64,000 nt of DNA from contig MU270017.1 in NCBI GenBank assembly GCA_021432635.1, forward strand, positions 682,001 through 746,000. Direction: 5' to 3'. The translations under genes were made by a program, and so were the position numbers. The notes under the pieces were generated by a model. It saw nothing but the letters and a program-made list of their open reading frames with translations. It ran no database searches and had not been told where the DNA came from. The DNA is from Thozetella sp. PMI_491 (lineage: Eukaryota > Ascomycota > Sordariomycetes > Chaetosphaeriales > Chaetosphaeriaceae). This document shows positions 46,669 through 58,640 of this stretch, in pieces. Each line of letters starts with the position of its first letter. The stretch's first letter is position 1.

Positions 46669-48303
46669 CGGTATGCGTGTGTGGGCGCCGCGAGACGACT
46701 TCCTGACTTAGCCACCACCGCCGGGCCCCCCCCTTCCCGCTTACATAAATAACAGTGCTTTCCCGATCTATCTTTGTGATGCGACTGCATGCCAGCGAAC
46801 TTTTGGTAAATGGAGGGGGATTGTGGATTGGGAGCACAGAGAGAAATGGGGGCCATGTTCACTATGGACGCCTCCTTTTTTTGGGTTTGCGGCCCAGGTA
46901 CCTACAGAGTACATTGTTTCTCCCGTACAAGAGCGAGAAAAAGGGCAGAAAAAATGGTAGCCAAGCAATTTAAATGAGTCGTCGCGTGGCCAAAGTCTAA
47001 TGGGGGAAATGCGCTACTTTTGTCATAAAAATGCGATGGTTACAAAATCGATAGCGAGTGGCGCATTCCCGGCATATCGCAATTAACAGGCCCTAGCAGG
47101 TTGGGCCACGGTAGCCACTGAGGATCCCTGCTCGCAGCCAATGCTAGCCAAGGCCCAATTTGAGTCTTCTATCGCTAGCGTATACGCCAGCCAGCCCATA
47201 CGTTACGAGCCAAGTCTCTCTTTCTCAGTGTACAAACGAGAATGCAAGGGGGCGTCGCCAAAACAAGGAGCCCTAAGTACTTAGGTACTAGGTACCTGTC
47301 GGACCCACACCTCATAATTCACTTTACACGGCAGGCCCGGGACAGTGAGTAGTTGACTCCTGCCACACACAACCTTTCAGTCAGTGCCTATGCTTCTGGC
47401 TCAAAACTTTTTTTTTCCCTCGTTTTCCCTATCCACGCACCTACACTACACGCCGCATCTTTCTCTACTCTCCATCCTGCACCAAAATCGTCGCGGCAAT
47501 CGTGCAAAACTGCTTGCTCTCCTACCACAACCTCCCTCCCCCCTGCGACGTATCATAACCGTGGCCTCCTACTTCTTTTTTTTCAACCTGCATCTCCTCG
47601 AGTGTACATCTCGATGATCGGCTCCCCGGTCCTCGCGCTCCGCTCTCGAGACAATATTCATTAACCATCATTTCGAATCTGGTACGTGACTCTATCCTTG
47701 TCTTACCCCCTTCCGCAACCCGACTCCCGCTTAGTCGCTGCGTGCGCCCCCCTGGCCGCCTCTCTCTGTTTCTCTTCCTCGTCCGCATGCTCGTGTTCTT
47801 GTTCTGTTGGGATTCACTCGTGCGAGCTGGTCCCGGTTTCATAGTGTCATCGGCTCTCTTTTCCGCATCCTATTTGAATTCGGCCTAGTCCCTATCCACC
47901 GAAATCCTATCGCATCTTCACTTCTTGAGCCCTTGTCCCTATCAGGAAAGTTCTCTAGTTCGCACTGCAATCACACGTATCTTGCTTCCTTCGCTTTTAC
48001 ATGCCCCATCGAGCTAGTTTTTTTTTTCGCACGTGAGCAGCGCGCCTGGCCCTGCCATCGCACCGCTACGCACCTAGCAATCCGCCTAGTAAACGACTGG
48101 ACGGCATCTATTTTGGTCTCTTGTCTCCTTACTCCAGTGGCCGTCACTCGCCAATCTCATGCACAATCATACTGGACACTGCCACGCGGCGCCGCTTGTC
48201 CTTGGCGAAACCTAGACCCGCCCACTTGATTTCTTCTAACCCGCTGGTTACGCAGGTCGCAGCATAAGAGCTTATAGCTTCTGAGCTATCCCTACTGGAC
48301 ACG

Positions 48304-51300
48304 ATGGCTCAGGTGGATATCGCCCAGGCTTACGCAGGAGCTTCTGCGAGCAAAATGGAGCGTGATTTGGTCCTATGGGCCAGGGATGGCGGAGATCTCA
48401 AGACGAGATTTGAGGAGACTGAACGGAAGGAGCACGAGGCCTACCTGGCTGCACAGGAGGTCATCCGTGCTAAATTCGAGCATAAGAGAAGATCACTCAG
48501 CGCTAAGCTCTCCCTGGAGGAGACCCAAGAGTTGAGCGACATCACCGAGTCCGCGGCGAAAGCCGAGCTTTCAAATCTCCAGCAGGACTACGAGGCCGCC
48601 AGGGACCGGCGCGCTCGAGCCCACGCGGAAGATATCAAGTTCCATCACGAAAAAGTGCACGCGTTGATGGCGCTCTCTCAGGTGAGCACAAATCATGCCC
48701 AAGACTGATGCCTTGTTTGAACACGTAGACTAACTCACACTTCTCCCGTAAGCCCGCCTATGCCCCGGCGGTGAATCCTTTTGCATCCCCGGTGCAGCAT
48801 AACAATGCCGCGTATCAGAGCAATGCCGCGAATAGCGCGTACTCGTCATATTCAACTGCCCCGTCCACTGCCACGCAGGTACCGAGCGGGACAGTGGGGG
48901 CGGATGGCTCCCGATACGAGAACAATGCTCAGTATCCCGCGAGACAGTCTCCCCAGATGGCATCGAGCGCGACTCCGCAGAGCTATAACGCGACTGCCTA
49001 CCCCTATCAGCAGCAGAGTGGTACCTACCACCGGGGCCCTGCCGAGGAAAACCGTTCTGCACCTTCAGCATACCAGCAACCGCTGAACCCCGCCGTGGAC
49101 AATCAGCACCACCACTCGCCAGCGAAGGCGCAGCAGCCCTTCCACACCCATGTGGAGCAGCGGCGAGTTTCGGACCAACCGGCACCCCTAGCTCCCGCTC
49201 AGCCCAAGATCCCCAGTCACTATGTTCTGCCCAGCCAGCGAGACCCTAGCGAACTTGTAGGTAGGCACGGTGCGCAGGAGCAGAGATATGGACCCACCTC
49301 GAACCTCATGCCGGCTCCGCAGCCGGTTGCCGAGGCCGAAGAGCGCGGAGCGGTTGAGAGGCAGGCGATAGCGCCGAGCCGACGATCGTCCGGCGTGTCG
49401 GATGGACTTGCTGGCACCCAGGACACTATGGCCTCTCGTGTAAGTGAATGTCCCTCCATGTATTCGCGGCTTCTCACTCATGCATCTCAGACCAAGCGCA
49501 AGGCGGACGAGGCAGTTCCGTCGCCTGAGGGATCTGTCTTGAAGCGGACTAGGGGGATGGACGCTACATTCGACGCTGACAGGCTCCGACGGCCAAGGAC
49601 GGCGGGCCGGGATGCAGCCGGAGGACAGGGCGTGAGCCAGTCACCTCAGAGCCAGTCGGCCAGGAAGCCTAGCGCAGGCGAGAGCCGGACGACGACGTTC
49701 GACGAGGTCTACCAGGACGGAAACCCGAGGTATAAGCATCTCATTGTGGAGTTCCCCGCGAGCTCCAACCGCTTCTACATCCTCCGATGCGATGACCACG
49801 GCGTACACTTCAACGCAAGCAACCCTCTCGCGGGTGCCGCGAAGCACTTAGCGAGCACACAGCATGGAAACATGACCAAGGAGCATGCCAATGCCATTGA
49901 GCGCCTAGGATGGCGTATTGTCGACTGCACGCCGGAGAAGGCCAACGTCAACAACGAGATGGTGAAGCTAGCTTTTCAAGCGGGATACAAGGCCTTCAAC
50001 CGCAACTTCCTGACCAAGAAGGATAGGAAATCGCTGGAAGGAAACGGTGCTACAGAGGGCCTGCCCGCACCCCATAGGGAGATGCCCAGCGGACGAAGGG
50101 TGTCATCTCGAAAGCAGGAGGCGAGTGCTCGGAAGCAGCCAGTGCCGGTCCCGATTGCCAAGCGGACTCCCGAGCTTGTCACGGACCCTGCCCCTGGCGA
50201 GCTCTACCGTGCGTTCTGGAGCGAGGAGAAGCGCAACTATGCCGTTGTCGTACTTCCATGGGGCGACCTATCCCGTGTCGGCTTCAACGGAACTCTGGCG
50301 ACGACAGGCCTGCTTGACCGAGCACCGAAATGCTATGTCATCGACCGGATGGTCCCAAAGATTTTGGGTTGGTCAGCAGGCTTCGAAGATGGCGGGTCGC
50401 TCGTCGACAAGCGCGAGTTTCCGGTCTGCTACTTCGACAATCGATCGTAAGCATTCTAGAAGCAGACGTACCCCCGTTGTTCCCTTGTCTAACATTTCTG
50501 CTATAGCTCCGTCGGCTGGGTTCGGGCAAGGGACTTGCAGCCGTTTGATTATGATGACCCGTCGTCTGTGCCGAACTTTGACGAGGCCGTTCGGTACCTC
50601 TCTAAAGTCAGGGAATTTAGCCAGGCTGAGCCGAAACCTGGACAGCCGGATGCTGGTGAGTTGTTCCCGCGCTCACGATGGCCGGCTCGACGCACTGACT
50701 CGTCTCCAGGCGTACCTGTCAACAGCGGAGGCTCTCTTCCGGAGAAGAAGGACTCGACCTCCGCAGCGACAACCGCGGCAGCGACGCCCCAACCGCAGGA
50801 GGACGAAGTCATGGCCGATGCGCCTCCAGTCTCTGACGACGACTCGGAGTCCTTCCACGCATCGGAGTTCTCGGCCGTAACTGATGACGTGGAAATGGAA
50901 GGCGCGGAGAGCAGACGCACGTCCATTTCTAATAAAGCGGCTCCCCAGAGTAACGGACTGGAACTGGTTGAGAACCCCAGCGTCCCTTCCCAGTCACCCC
51001 CCACCTCGGCCCCAGCTCAGGCTCCGATTCTCGCTGGAAATGAAAATACGGGCAAGTCTGGTCATGAGGTGACAAAGCAGCCCGAGGCCACGGCGACGTC
51101 GTCTTCAGCCCAGCTCCGTTCCGAAGAAAGCAAGGCGGTCAACAAGCCAGATACCAAGCCGGACACCAAGTCGGATACCGACATGGAAAACAAAACCCCT
51201 GCCGCGCGTCCTGCCACTGCTTCGGCCCCGCCACCTGACCGTGCTCTAGACGCGGCGTCGGAGACAGCTGGAAGGCCGAAGAGTGCGACAGGCCTCTCCA

Positions 51301-52171
51301 CAGCCCCGGTGTCACAAGCGCTGCCTCAGCCTCTGGCTCAGCCTGCTACGGACCAGGCGCCTCGCTCGAGTACCAGCGAACTGGCGGCCACAGCGGATCC
51401 ATCATCCCTGGCCACGAAGCCAGCGGAAGAGCAGCCGCAGGCGACTGATACCGAGGGAAAGCCGACCACCATATTCGCAGCAGGCCTAGGCCCCCTAGTT
51501 GCAGGAGGTAATGTGGCCGCGGCCGAAAGTGCTGCGGACAGGTGGCGTGCCATCCGGGCACCATCCATTGACGGCGCTGCGAGGCCGAAGACGGCCGAGT
51601 CTCGTCCGGCGTCGGCCGGCAGCCTTCGTGGCGTTCGCTCCGCCCCGAACCGATCACCCATAACCACACCATCTAGTCTCAATGCGACACGTGCAAACTC
51701 GCCCAGCCAGCTTCGCAGCCAATATCCGCCGAACACGGAACTCTTCGAAGTCTCTCGCTTCCAAGATGATCGCGCTGCCGGAAGCGCTAGCGGCGCCATT
51801 GTTCTGGCGTTGGACAAGACAGCTAAGAAGCTCGAGGGCAAGCTCGAGAACGGTGTGGCCGTGACGATCGACATCACCAAGATCGTCAAGATTGTCCGCA
51901 ACCTTAACGATCCGGACTTTGACCCCAAGGGCCGCACCACGATCGCGACGATCTACTCGAACGACGAGCAGGGCGAGCACAAGCAGACTCTGATCCTCAA
52001 ATCCCGCGACACCATGGGCAAGGGTCTCGAGTACGGCTGCATCCATGCGCGACGCCTAGTGCGCCTACTCTTGGGCATCAACCCCAGCATCGAGTCTGTC
52101 AACCAGAGGTATGATACACGTAAGACGAAATTGCACTGTACGAACGACTAATCCTTGCCCTTTATAGCTAA
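48304..52171 (+). CDS. Large low-complexity fungal protein of unknown function
   Basis: Six exons: 48304-48681, 48753-49439, 49491-50446, 50507-50655, 50710-52108 and 52168-52171. They give 3,573 nt, or 1,190 aa. The final exon would be only C-TAA; without that splice the frame ends at 52151. The N-terminal 125 residues form a charged helical coil (FEETERKEHEAYLAAQEV). A Gln/Ser/Pro/Tyr-rich region follows, then a conserved block (HLIVEFPASSNRFYILRCDD, GAAKHLASTQHG) with spaced Cys/His like a zinc finger. Next come a segment with FWSEEKRNYAVVVLPWGDLS, a long Ser/Thr/Ala/Pro-rich region and a conserved C-terminus (LEYGCIHARRLVRLLLGI). I do not assign a function; a nuclear or chromatin role is a guess from composition. 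Introns two and four are multiples of three without stops. Confidence 0.8.
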
Positions 52172-53996
52172 ATATCAAAACTCCGCCGGTTCCGATACGT
52201 TTTCTCACCACTCGGGCCATAAACCACGGCCATAGGTCTTTGTAGTACCGCATTGCTGCTCCCAAGCGAGCTTTATATTCCCTTGCCTTATTCTGCCCTC
52301 CTATGGGACACTCGCTTGCATCGAAGTCGGCAAGATGGGGGATGCGTTAGATGCTGGCTGCTCCGTCTTTCTAGAGCATAGTTAAGAAAGATGACGGCCT
52401 TGCTCTACCGCATATCCCGGCTGGTTAGGCAAGTCGAACACGCGATCATTCGGAGTTATTTTTATTTTCTTTCGTATCACTAGAAGGCAAATACCCCCCC
52501 GGTCAGGCACTCTCAGAGAGGGCCACCTGGAAGGACGGCGCATAAGCACGGGGTTTATGGAATTCGCGTGTAGTAAGGACGAGATATTTGTGTCTAGATT
52601 AGGAGGGCAATGATACCTTTTTCCCTCTGCCTCACTCCTCACCTTTGCGCCTTCGCTTGCCACTGTTTTAACAATTTATTGTCATGCGCCACAAAAACGA
52701 AGATTGGCCTAGATACAGGGAGCTTATATGGCCCGTAGAGGCCCAAGAGGGCCCAAGAGGTCTGGTAGAGACAAAGAGCCGACAACAGGCCTATTGAGCC
52801 GATTAGCATCCTTCGAGCCCCCATCTAGCTGGCCTCAGTCTCGTACCAAGCTAGCTAGCAGGGGTTGGATTGTAGTACCTATCCTTGACCTTATTGTGAG
52901 GACTGCTCCCTCGAATTGAAAATTGCTTCTTAGGACTGTACATGCCAGCGAGTTAGGCAATATCGCGAGCATTGTGAGGGAATCTGGATGAACCGCTTAT
53001 TAGTGTGGAGACAAGGCTGAGTTGCACCTACTTTAGGGAGGAGTAAACCAGCTTTGACAGCCTGTAGGTAGTTTGTGTCAGTAGGTACGGCAGGTGCCGT
53101 GCGGTGGGGGTGGGTCGTCTTCACATGCTAGCCAGCGATGCTCCAGCAGTGGAATGTGGAATCTCGGTGGCGGGGCGGCACGCACATAAGCTTCAGTTGG
53201 TCAGGTGCCCTGTCGGACCTCTAGAAAGCTGGGCTGATTTCTTTTTCTGATCGATGATTCCTCAGCATTCCTCCCGCACCAACATCAACAACCACAGGCT
53301 CGAGAGTCTCGATAATTGACGTCTCTAGTGCTTCGCATTCCCACGCGCAAGCCTACGCCCCGACCGCGACTGCAGACTGTCCAGCGAGCCCGACGCCTCC
53401 AGCCCACGGCCCATGCGCTGCGCTGCTTGTAGCAAATCCACCGCCCTGGAACCCTGCGGAGGCGTCCGTCCACACTGCCCCAGCCAAGGTGTGGAGGAGC
53501 CTCTGCCGTTGAACCCTGCAGCTTCTTGATGGCTGCCTTCGTGAGTTTCCCCTCCCCGCACGCGCACGCGGGCACCCAAAGCCCATATCCCACATCGCCT
53601 TGGGCACAGAAGGACGGCGCAGCAGGCTACCGCAGCAGGCGGGTTGACCTGTCTGAATGGCGGATCGGCTGTGACCGAACCATGGCGCCTCGTGCCTGGA
53701 GTGCTGCAGCCTAGCTGGTCCGGGCCAAACGGAAGCTCGGCCCCGACCAACATACGCACGCTCCAGCCCGCTACGTCAGCGACACCGTGTCAAGCCGGGA
53801 CCTCGGCCAAAGCACAGTCTCCCCAGTCTCGAGCTTTGGAGATGCGGCGGCAAGTCAGCAGCCATCTAACACGGCCACGACCATTTCCGCACCGCCATGC
53901 GACGGGCACCTGCCTCATGACACCTCCTTCTCCCTGCATGCGATACTAACTTTTTCTCTTCTCGCCCCGCGGCAGGACACCCCCTGGCTATCGCAC
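52172..53996. other. Intergenic region, long leader of the peroxin gene
   Basis: No supported gene. A branch site and acceptor (ctaac...ggcag, 53946-53975) just before the ATG at 53997 suggest an intron in the 5' leader of the peroxin gene or an undetected upstream coding exon. Short gtaggt/taggta motifs occur near 53060-53090. Confidence 0.45.
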
Positions 53997-56175
53997 ATGT
54001 CCACCCCGCGCTCTCACCGCAGCGACACGCTGGATTCGTCGTCCTCACTCCACGTCCCTTCGACCCCGACCTCCCAGCGCAACAATCCGTACGCAAACGA
54101 TGGCGCCGTCGCCTCTACCCCGACCAACCTCCCCCACGTCACCTATGCCTCGTTCTCACCCGCCACCCTGAGCTCGACGGCCCCGGGCGCCACCTCGGCT
54201 GCCAAGCGGCGGAGCACAATCCTCGTGCACCAGAAATCGCCGCTCCTCCTCGCGACGCCGCCTCAGATCACCAGGGCGTTGGCCTACAGCCATCCCTTCC
54301 TGCTCCCGCTGAACAAGCTTGCGGGGCTGCTCAGCTGGACGACCGGGGACCCCTGGGAGAGCTTCTTGGTTGTCGCCCTCTTCTGGGCGACAGTGCTCTA
54401 TGGCGATGCTGTCGTGCGCCTCGCCGGGCCCGTGTTCCTGGTGCTCATCCTCATCGGAGGCATGTACGGGCGCCGCTTCAGCCCTTTGAGCAGCAGTGGG
54501 TGGAGTGAGCCGGGCCAAGGAGGCGCCGACGGGGCTGCACTCTCCGACGGGAAGGCCGCTAAAAGCAAGAAGGCCGCCAAGAACAAGAATCTGACGGTCG
54601 AGGGGCTGCCTGATGGGAAGAATGGGAAGGCCAACGGGGGCGGCGGCGGAACGCCCGGCGGCCACCAGAGGAACAAAGCCTCCATCTCCGAGATCACCAA
54701 CACGCGGCACCAGAAGACGCTGGACGAGATCGTCGAGACACTCAAGGAGTTCACCGGGCGGTGTAACATACTGCTCGAGCCACTCCTCGAGCTGACCGAC
54801 TTCCTAAGCACGCAGCGCACACCTACGTCGGCTACGACGCGGCCCGCGTTGACGGCCCTGCTCGTCCGCATCCTGCTCTGCACCCCATTCTGGTTTGCAT
54901 TCACCTTGCCGCCATTGCGCATCATCACCACCCGGCGCGTGGTCCTGGTAGTGGGCACCCTCTGCCTTACGTGGCACGCGAGAGTCATGCGTGTGGCGCG
55001 GGGCATCCTCTGGCGGAGCGCGAGCGTGCGGAGGCTGCTCGCTCTCGTGACGGGCTTGGAGTTCGAGGGGCCAATGCCACCGACACCAGCAGGCCTGTCG
55101 ACCGAGACGTCGGCCGCCAGCGCTCTGACGACGAGCACCGGGAAGACCCTCTCGACCGCGGGGGGGCCGCGCGAGTCGGAATTGACCAAAGCACTGAGGC
55201 GCGCCCGCGGTGGCAACGATGCTGGGGTGCGCTTCACCTTCATCATCTACGAGAACCAACGGCGGTGGGTCGGTTTGGGATGGACCACCAGCTTGTTCGC
55301 TTACGAGCGGACCGCCTGGACAGACGAGCACAACACAGCCGTTCCGCCTAGGGACCAATTTGAGCTTCCCGACGTCGAAGACGGCAGCAACATGGGGTGG
55401 CGGTGGGTAGAAGGGAGCAGGTGGCGCGTTGACGGCGTGCCGGACGAAGCGGTTCGATCTGATGTTCCGGACAAGGACTGGGACTATGACGGGCCCGGTG
55501 GCCGGATGGGATGGGTGTACTACGACAACAAGGTACGTCTTGCGCACAAGCATCGAAGCGTTTATGGAGCGGCGGGGCTAACATCGTGCTCAATAGTGGC
55601 AAGCCGGCCGCCGTGGTCAAGACGGCTGGGGTAGGTGGACCCGGCGACGGAAGTGGTATCGCGATGCCGAGCTTGTCGAGGCGGAGCCCGGCGAGCGAAC
55701 AGCGGTTGTTGGAGGGGTAGGGGACAGCGAGGTCACCCTAGGGACCTCATCGACGCCGCCGACACCGCCGCCCAGGCCAGATGCGCAGGGATCTCTGGCC
55801 GGAGGGAGTCGCAGTGCTCCCAACCTTACGTCAGTTGAGGAGAGCGAGGGCAAGGACCAAGACAAGGATAAAGATAAAGATAAGGACAAGGACAAAGATA
55901 AGGACAAAGACAAGGACCAGGACGAGGAACGAGAGGATGAGTATGACTCGGCCTCAGTCTTGTCAACTTCGTCGAGGTCAATCCGCTTCAAGACCCCCTC
56001 TCTCCGGCGCCGCGTTACGGACTCGTCGCACAGGAGCCGGCGGGCGAGCGGCGCGGCTAGTGAGGAGGACGTGGCGTCCTCGCTGGGGACGACGGTGAAC
56101 CTCGCTATCCAGGATGCTGGGAGAGAGAGCGACAGCCTTGGGTTTGGGGACGAGGTGAGGATGGGTCTGGAATGA
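53997..56175 (+). CDS. PEX30/TECPR-like peroxin with dysferlin domains
   Basis: Exons 53997-55532 and 55597-56175 give 704 aa. A Ser/Thr-rich N-terminus leads to membrane segments (ESFLVVALFWATVLYGDAVV, VFLVLILIGGMYG; later LLVRILLCTPFWFAFTLPPL and VVLVVGTLCLTW). The dysferlin-type domain follows: FTFIIYENQRRWVGLGWT, ERTAWTDE, then WRWVEGSRWRVDG, DWDYDGPGGRMGWVYYDNKWQAG and WTRRRKWYRDAELVE. The last join is made by splicing. This order (N-terminal helices, then DysFN/DysFC) matches the Pex23/24/28-32 family, which shapes ER-peroxisome contacts and regulates peroxisome number. The C-terminal tail carries a Lys-Asp repeat and Ser-rich stretches. The first ATG was used as start; the peptide upstream is open but lacks an ATG. 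Confidence 0.84.
55852..55925. repeat. Coding (Lys-Asp)n repeat
   Basis: About twelve alternating Lys-Asp codon pairs with mixed synonymous codons (aag/aaa, gac/gat) encode a highly charged tract. Codon variation argues against recent slippage and for some conservation of the peptide. Confidence 0.85.
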
Positions 56176-56543
56176 TCTGCTCGCCGGGCAGCGCCCTCCA
56201 CATAAGGAAACGAGGGCCATGGGACAGCATTTTCCGGGCTCACGACTTAATGTTACGATGATACCACTCGCGGCTTAGCTTTATGCAACGCATGTATTGT
56301 ACAAGACAGCATTGCCTCCCCATGTCTCGTTCTACCAGAATCACTCGTGCATGGCAATATGTCATACCATTAGACGTGGATTGTATTCCATACAGCTAGA
56401 CCTATCAAGTCTCATGTACTCTAGGTGGCCTATCTTGGTGGTGACAGCCTGTGTTCCAAGGCCGTTGTGACGAAGCTACTTGTGATTTCTCATCTTCTGG
56501 TCCCTCGTTCTCCTCCGTCCATATCTCAGAACAGAAGCACCCC
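56176..56543. other. Convergent intergenic region
   Basis: It holds the 3' flanks of the peroxin and E2-F-box genes. No other feature is recognised. Confidence 0.4.
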
Positions 56544-58640
56544 TCAATAATCGCCTCGGCCGCGACGCTGGCTCCATCCAGAGCTCTTCTTCTGAGGGAA
56601 GAAGGTTAGTCGACCCTTCTTCACATCCGACGCGATACGCTTCGCCGCTAATGTATCGCACTCCCACTCTCTTCCCCCCTCCCAGACCCGCTTCAAGACC
56701 GCTTCCCGGTTGACCTCGGGGTCCCGGGCCAACCGCAGGCTGACGAGTTTGTGCTCTGGCACGCGGCAGGTATAGCCTTTTTCGGAGCTCGACTGAACGG
56801 TCTGCCGCAGGACGGCGGTGAAGCCCCGCGCGCTGGGAACCGCCTGGATGCCCATTTCGCGAAGGAACGAAGGGAAGTCGTCAATCTGCTGCAGCCGGCG
56901 CACCTCGGATGAGAGAAACGCGGCTGCGCCCACGGGTGGAGCGCCGTGGCGGTCGAAGAGCTCGTCGCGCAACTGAACAAGCGACTTCTTCGAGGCACGC
57001 AGGCCATGCGACGGGGGCGCGGCGGCTGCGCTCAACGCAGCACTGTACGATAGGTTCGCCGTGGCGGGGCGGGCTGGTGCTGGCTTGCTGGGCGTCGGCT
57101 GCGTGGTCTGTCTGGGAGACGGTCGTGCGATGCGCCGGAACAGTTCCGAGAACATCAGCAGGCGGTACGAGGTCCTGCTTCCCTCGAACGTCTTCTTGAG
57201 TCGGTAGTGCGAGACTTCGTCTTCTTCGAGGTAACCCAGTTCGGCCATCCCCGCGCCTTTGCCGTCCAGAAGCCACACGACATTCCGCGTTATAGCCTCA
57301 GTAATAATGTCCTTCATTAGGGCTTCCGTGGCGTCAATGTCGCTGATCAGCAGGGCAATCAGCAGGTACCCGAGATTCGGCACGTGCTGCTTGTTTGTCT
57401 TTCCAGCCATGAACGACCGGATCATAGCGTTGGCCATTCCCACAAGCTTATGGCCGCCGGGCCCCGTGGCAACGCAGAGCAGTAGGTGAAAGAGGTGAAA
57501 ATAAGACTCAATCGCCTTCTCGGACGCGTGGCGCAGCGTGCTCTTGGGGGTATGTTGACCCGTCTCGCGAGCCAGGTGGCGATGGCCTGCCTGGCGCTCC
57601 AGGTCAAGGTTCAGCCGGACCACGATATCGTTCATGAAGGCGAAGATCGGTGCGGCGGTGTCCAAGTCGCGGTCTAGGTTCGCATGACGAGAAATCTGGC
57701 GGAGGCAACCATTTGCAAGGATCTGGACCCGGTCCCAGTGCCGGTATGAGATGGGTAATGGGAGCCATTGGGTGAAGGGGAGCCCGTGGACGGATTTGCG
57801 GATTTGCAGCTGGTCGAACGCTTTCTGTGAGAGGAGGTCGAACTCAGACTCTAGCTTACCCTGGCGGATCACTATGCCGACGCCGAGCTTCGTCTGGGAG
57901 TAGGTCTCCTTGAGCACGAAGCACTGCAGCTCGCGGCTCCGAATCAGGTCGAAGCGCGTGATCATGTCACTGATGCGTGAACATGCCTGCGCAGCTGCGA
58001 CAAGCTCCTCAAAGTCAAGGTAGGATATGACTTCAAGGAGGATCTCATCTGGCAGGCTGATGAGCGAGTTCGCGTTGAAGGTCGAGACCCGACCGGATCG
58101 CACAACGAGGCCTTCCGAGGTTCCAGCGACAAGGCCACCCTCGATAGGCACCGAAAGGCCAAAGCCACACTCTGCACACTGATAGACGTGCGGCTTCTTG
58201 TGCCCTGCTGATGACTTGTAGGCTTGAAGGTTTGCGGTGTATCCCGTGTCTTGGTCCAAGGTATCACTCCCGAAGAAGCTGAGCAGCTGGATGCAGATAC
58301 CTTTGAGGGTGTACGCCGGGGTATACCCCTCCTCCCTGTTAAGGATCGAGGCACATATATACTCGCCGAAGATGTTTGGATGGGAGATTTTCGTCTGGAT
58401 GGTGATAGTGGGCGCGGCCAGAGGATAATTGTTGCCGAACTCGACCGTCAAGTGAAGTGACGGGTAGCCCTCCGGACTGAGGACCAGACAGGCCCGCGTC
58501 AAGTCGACAAGGTGCAGCTTGATATTCGGGTAAGGCTTCTCATGAAGCTCTGCGATGTCGTGCAGCAGTCTCCGGTGTATAAGGCCCTCGGCCGGCGAGG
58601 GAGTCGCCTGGGCTGGGGCGTTGGTGCTCGTGCTTGCCAT
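56544..58640 (-). CDS. Ubiquitin-conjugating (E2/UBC) domain fused to F-box
   Basis: An intronless frame of 698 aa. Residues ~20-125 form a UBC fold: YPSLHLTVEFGNNYPLAAPT, the HPN tripeptide (87-89), a candidate catalytic Cys at 96 in GEYICASIL, and a YTLKGICIQLLSFF helix. A CxxC (155-158) follows. An F-box lies at ~191-235 (SLISLPDEILLEVISYLDF). The central part is helical and conserved-looking, and the C-terminal ~60 residues are basic (RLTFFPQKKSSGWSQRRGRG). An F-box normally links Skp1 of SCF ligases, so a built-in E2-like domain suggests a protein that carries both SCF recruitment and ubiquitin transfer, or an inactive E2 variant that binds ubiquitin or E1. Activity is not provable from sequence. 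The start is the first ATG and begins MASTSTNAPA. Confidence 0.85.
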   Translation of the reverse strand: MASTSTNAPAQATPSPAEGLIHRRLLHDIAELHEKPYPNIKLHLVDLTRACLVLSPEGYPSLHLTVEFGNNYPLAAPTITIQTKISHPNIFGEYICASILNREEGYTPAYTLKGICIQLLSFFGSDTLDQDTGYTANLQAYKSSAGHKKPHVYQCAECGFGLSVPIEGGLVAGTSEGLVVRSGRVSTFNANSLISLPDEILLEVISYLDFEELVAAAQACSRISDMITRFDLIRSRELQCFVLKETYSQTKLGVGIVIRQGKLESEFDLLSQKAFDQLQIRKSVHGLPFTQWLPLPISYRHWDRVQILANGCLRQISRHANLDRDLDTAAPIFAFMNDIVVRLNLDLERQAGHRHLARETGQHTPKSTLRHASEKAIESYFHLFHLLLCVATGPGGHKLVGMANAMIRSFMAGKTNKQHVPNLGYLLIALLISDIDATEALMKDIITEAITRNVVWLLDGKGAGMAELGYLEEDEVSHYRLKKTFEGSRTSYRLLMFSELFRRIARPSPRQTTQPTPSKPAPARPATANLSYSAALSAAAAPPSHGLRASKKSLVQLRDELFDRHGAPPVGAAAFLSSEVRRLQQIDDFPSFLREMGIQAVPSARGFTAVLRQTVQSSSEKGYTCRVPEHKLVSLRLARDPEVNREAVLKRVWEGGREWECDTLAAKRIASDVKKGRLTFFPQKKSSGWSQRRGRGDY

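Larger units (their letters stand above)
44177..48303. other. Long gene-free region with assembly gap
   Basis: About 4.1 kb without a supported gene. It contains the repeat cluster at 46034-46127, the gap at 46130-46139, and a CT microsatellite near 46640. A pyrimidine-rich stretch from about 47400 to 48300 probably forms the promoter and a long leader for the next gene. Open frames up to 236 codons here (44375-45085) have biased, non-protein-like composition. Confidence 0.55.

Noticed and set aside
46593-46862. Minus-strand frames with Arg-Glu repeats
   Set aside because: They are produced by the CT microsatellite and show no gene features.
55617-56243. 208-codon minus-strand frame rich in Ser-Leu repeats
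   Set aside because: It is the antisense shadow of the Lys-Asp coding repeat of the peroxin.
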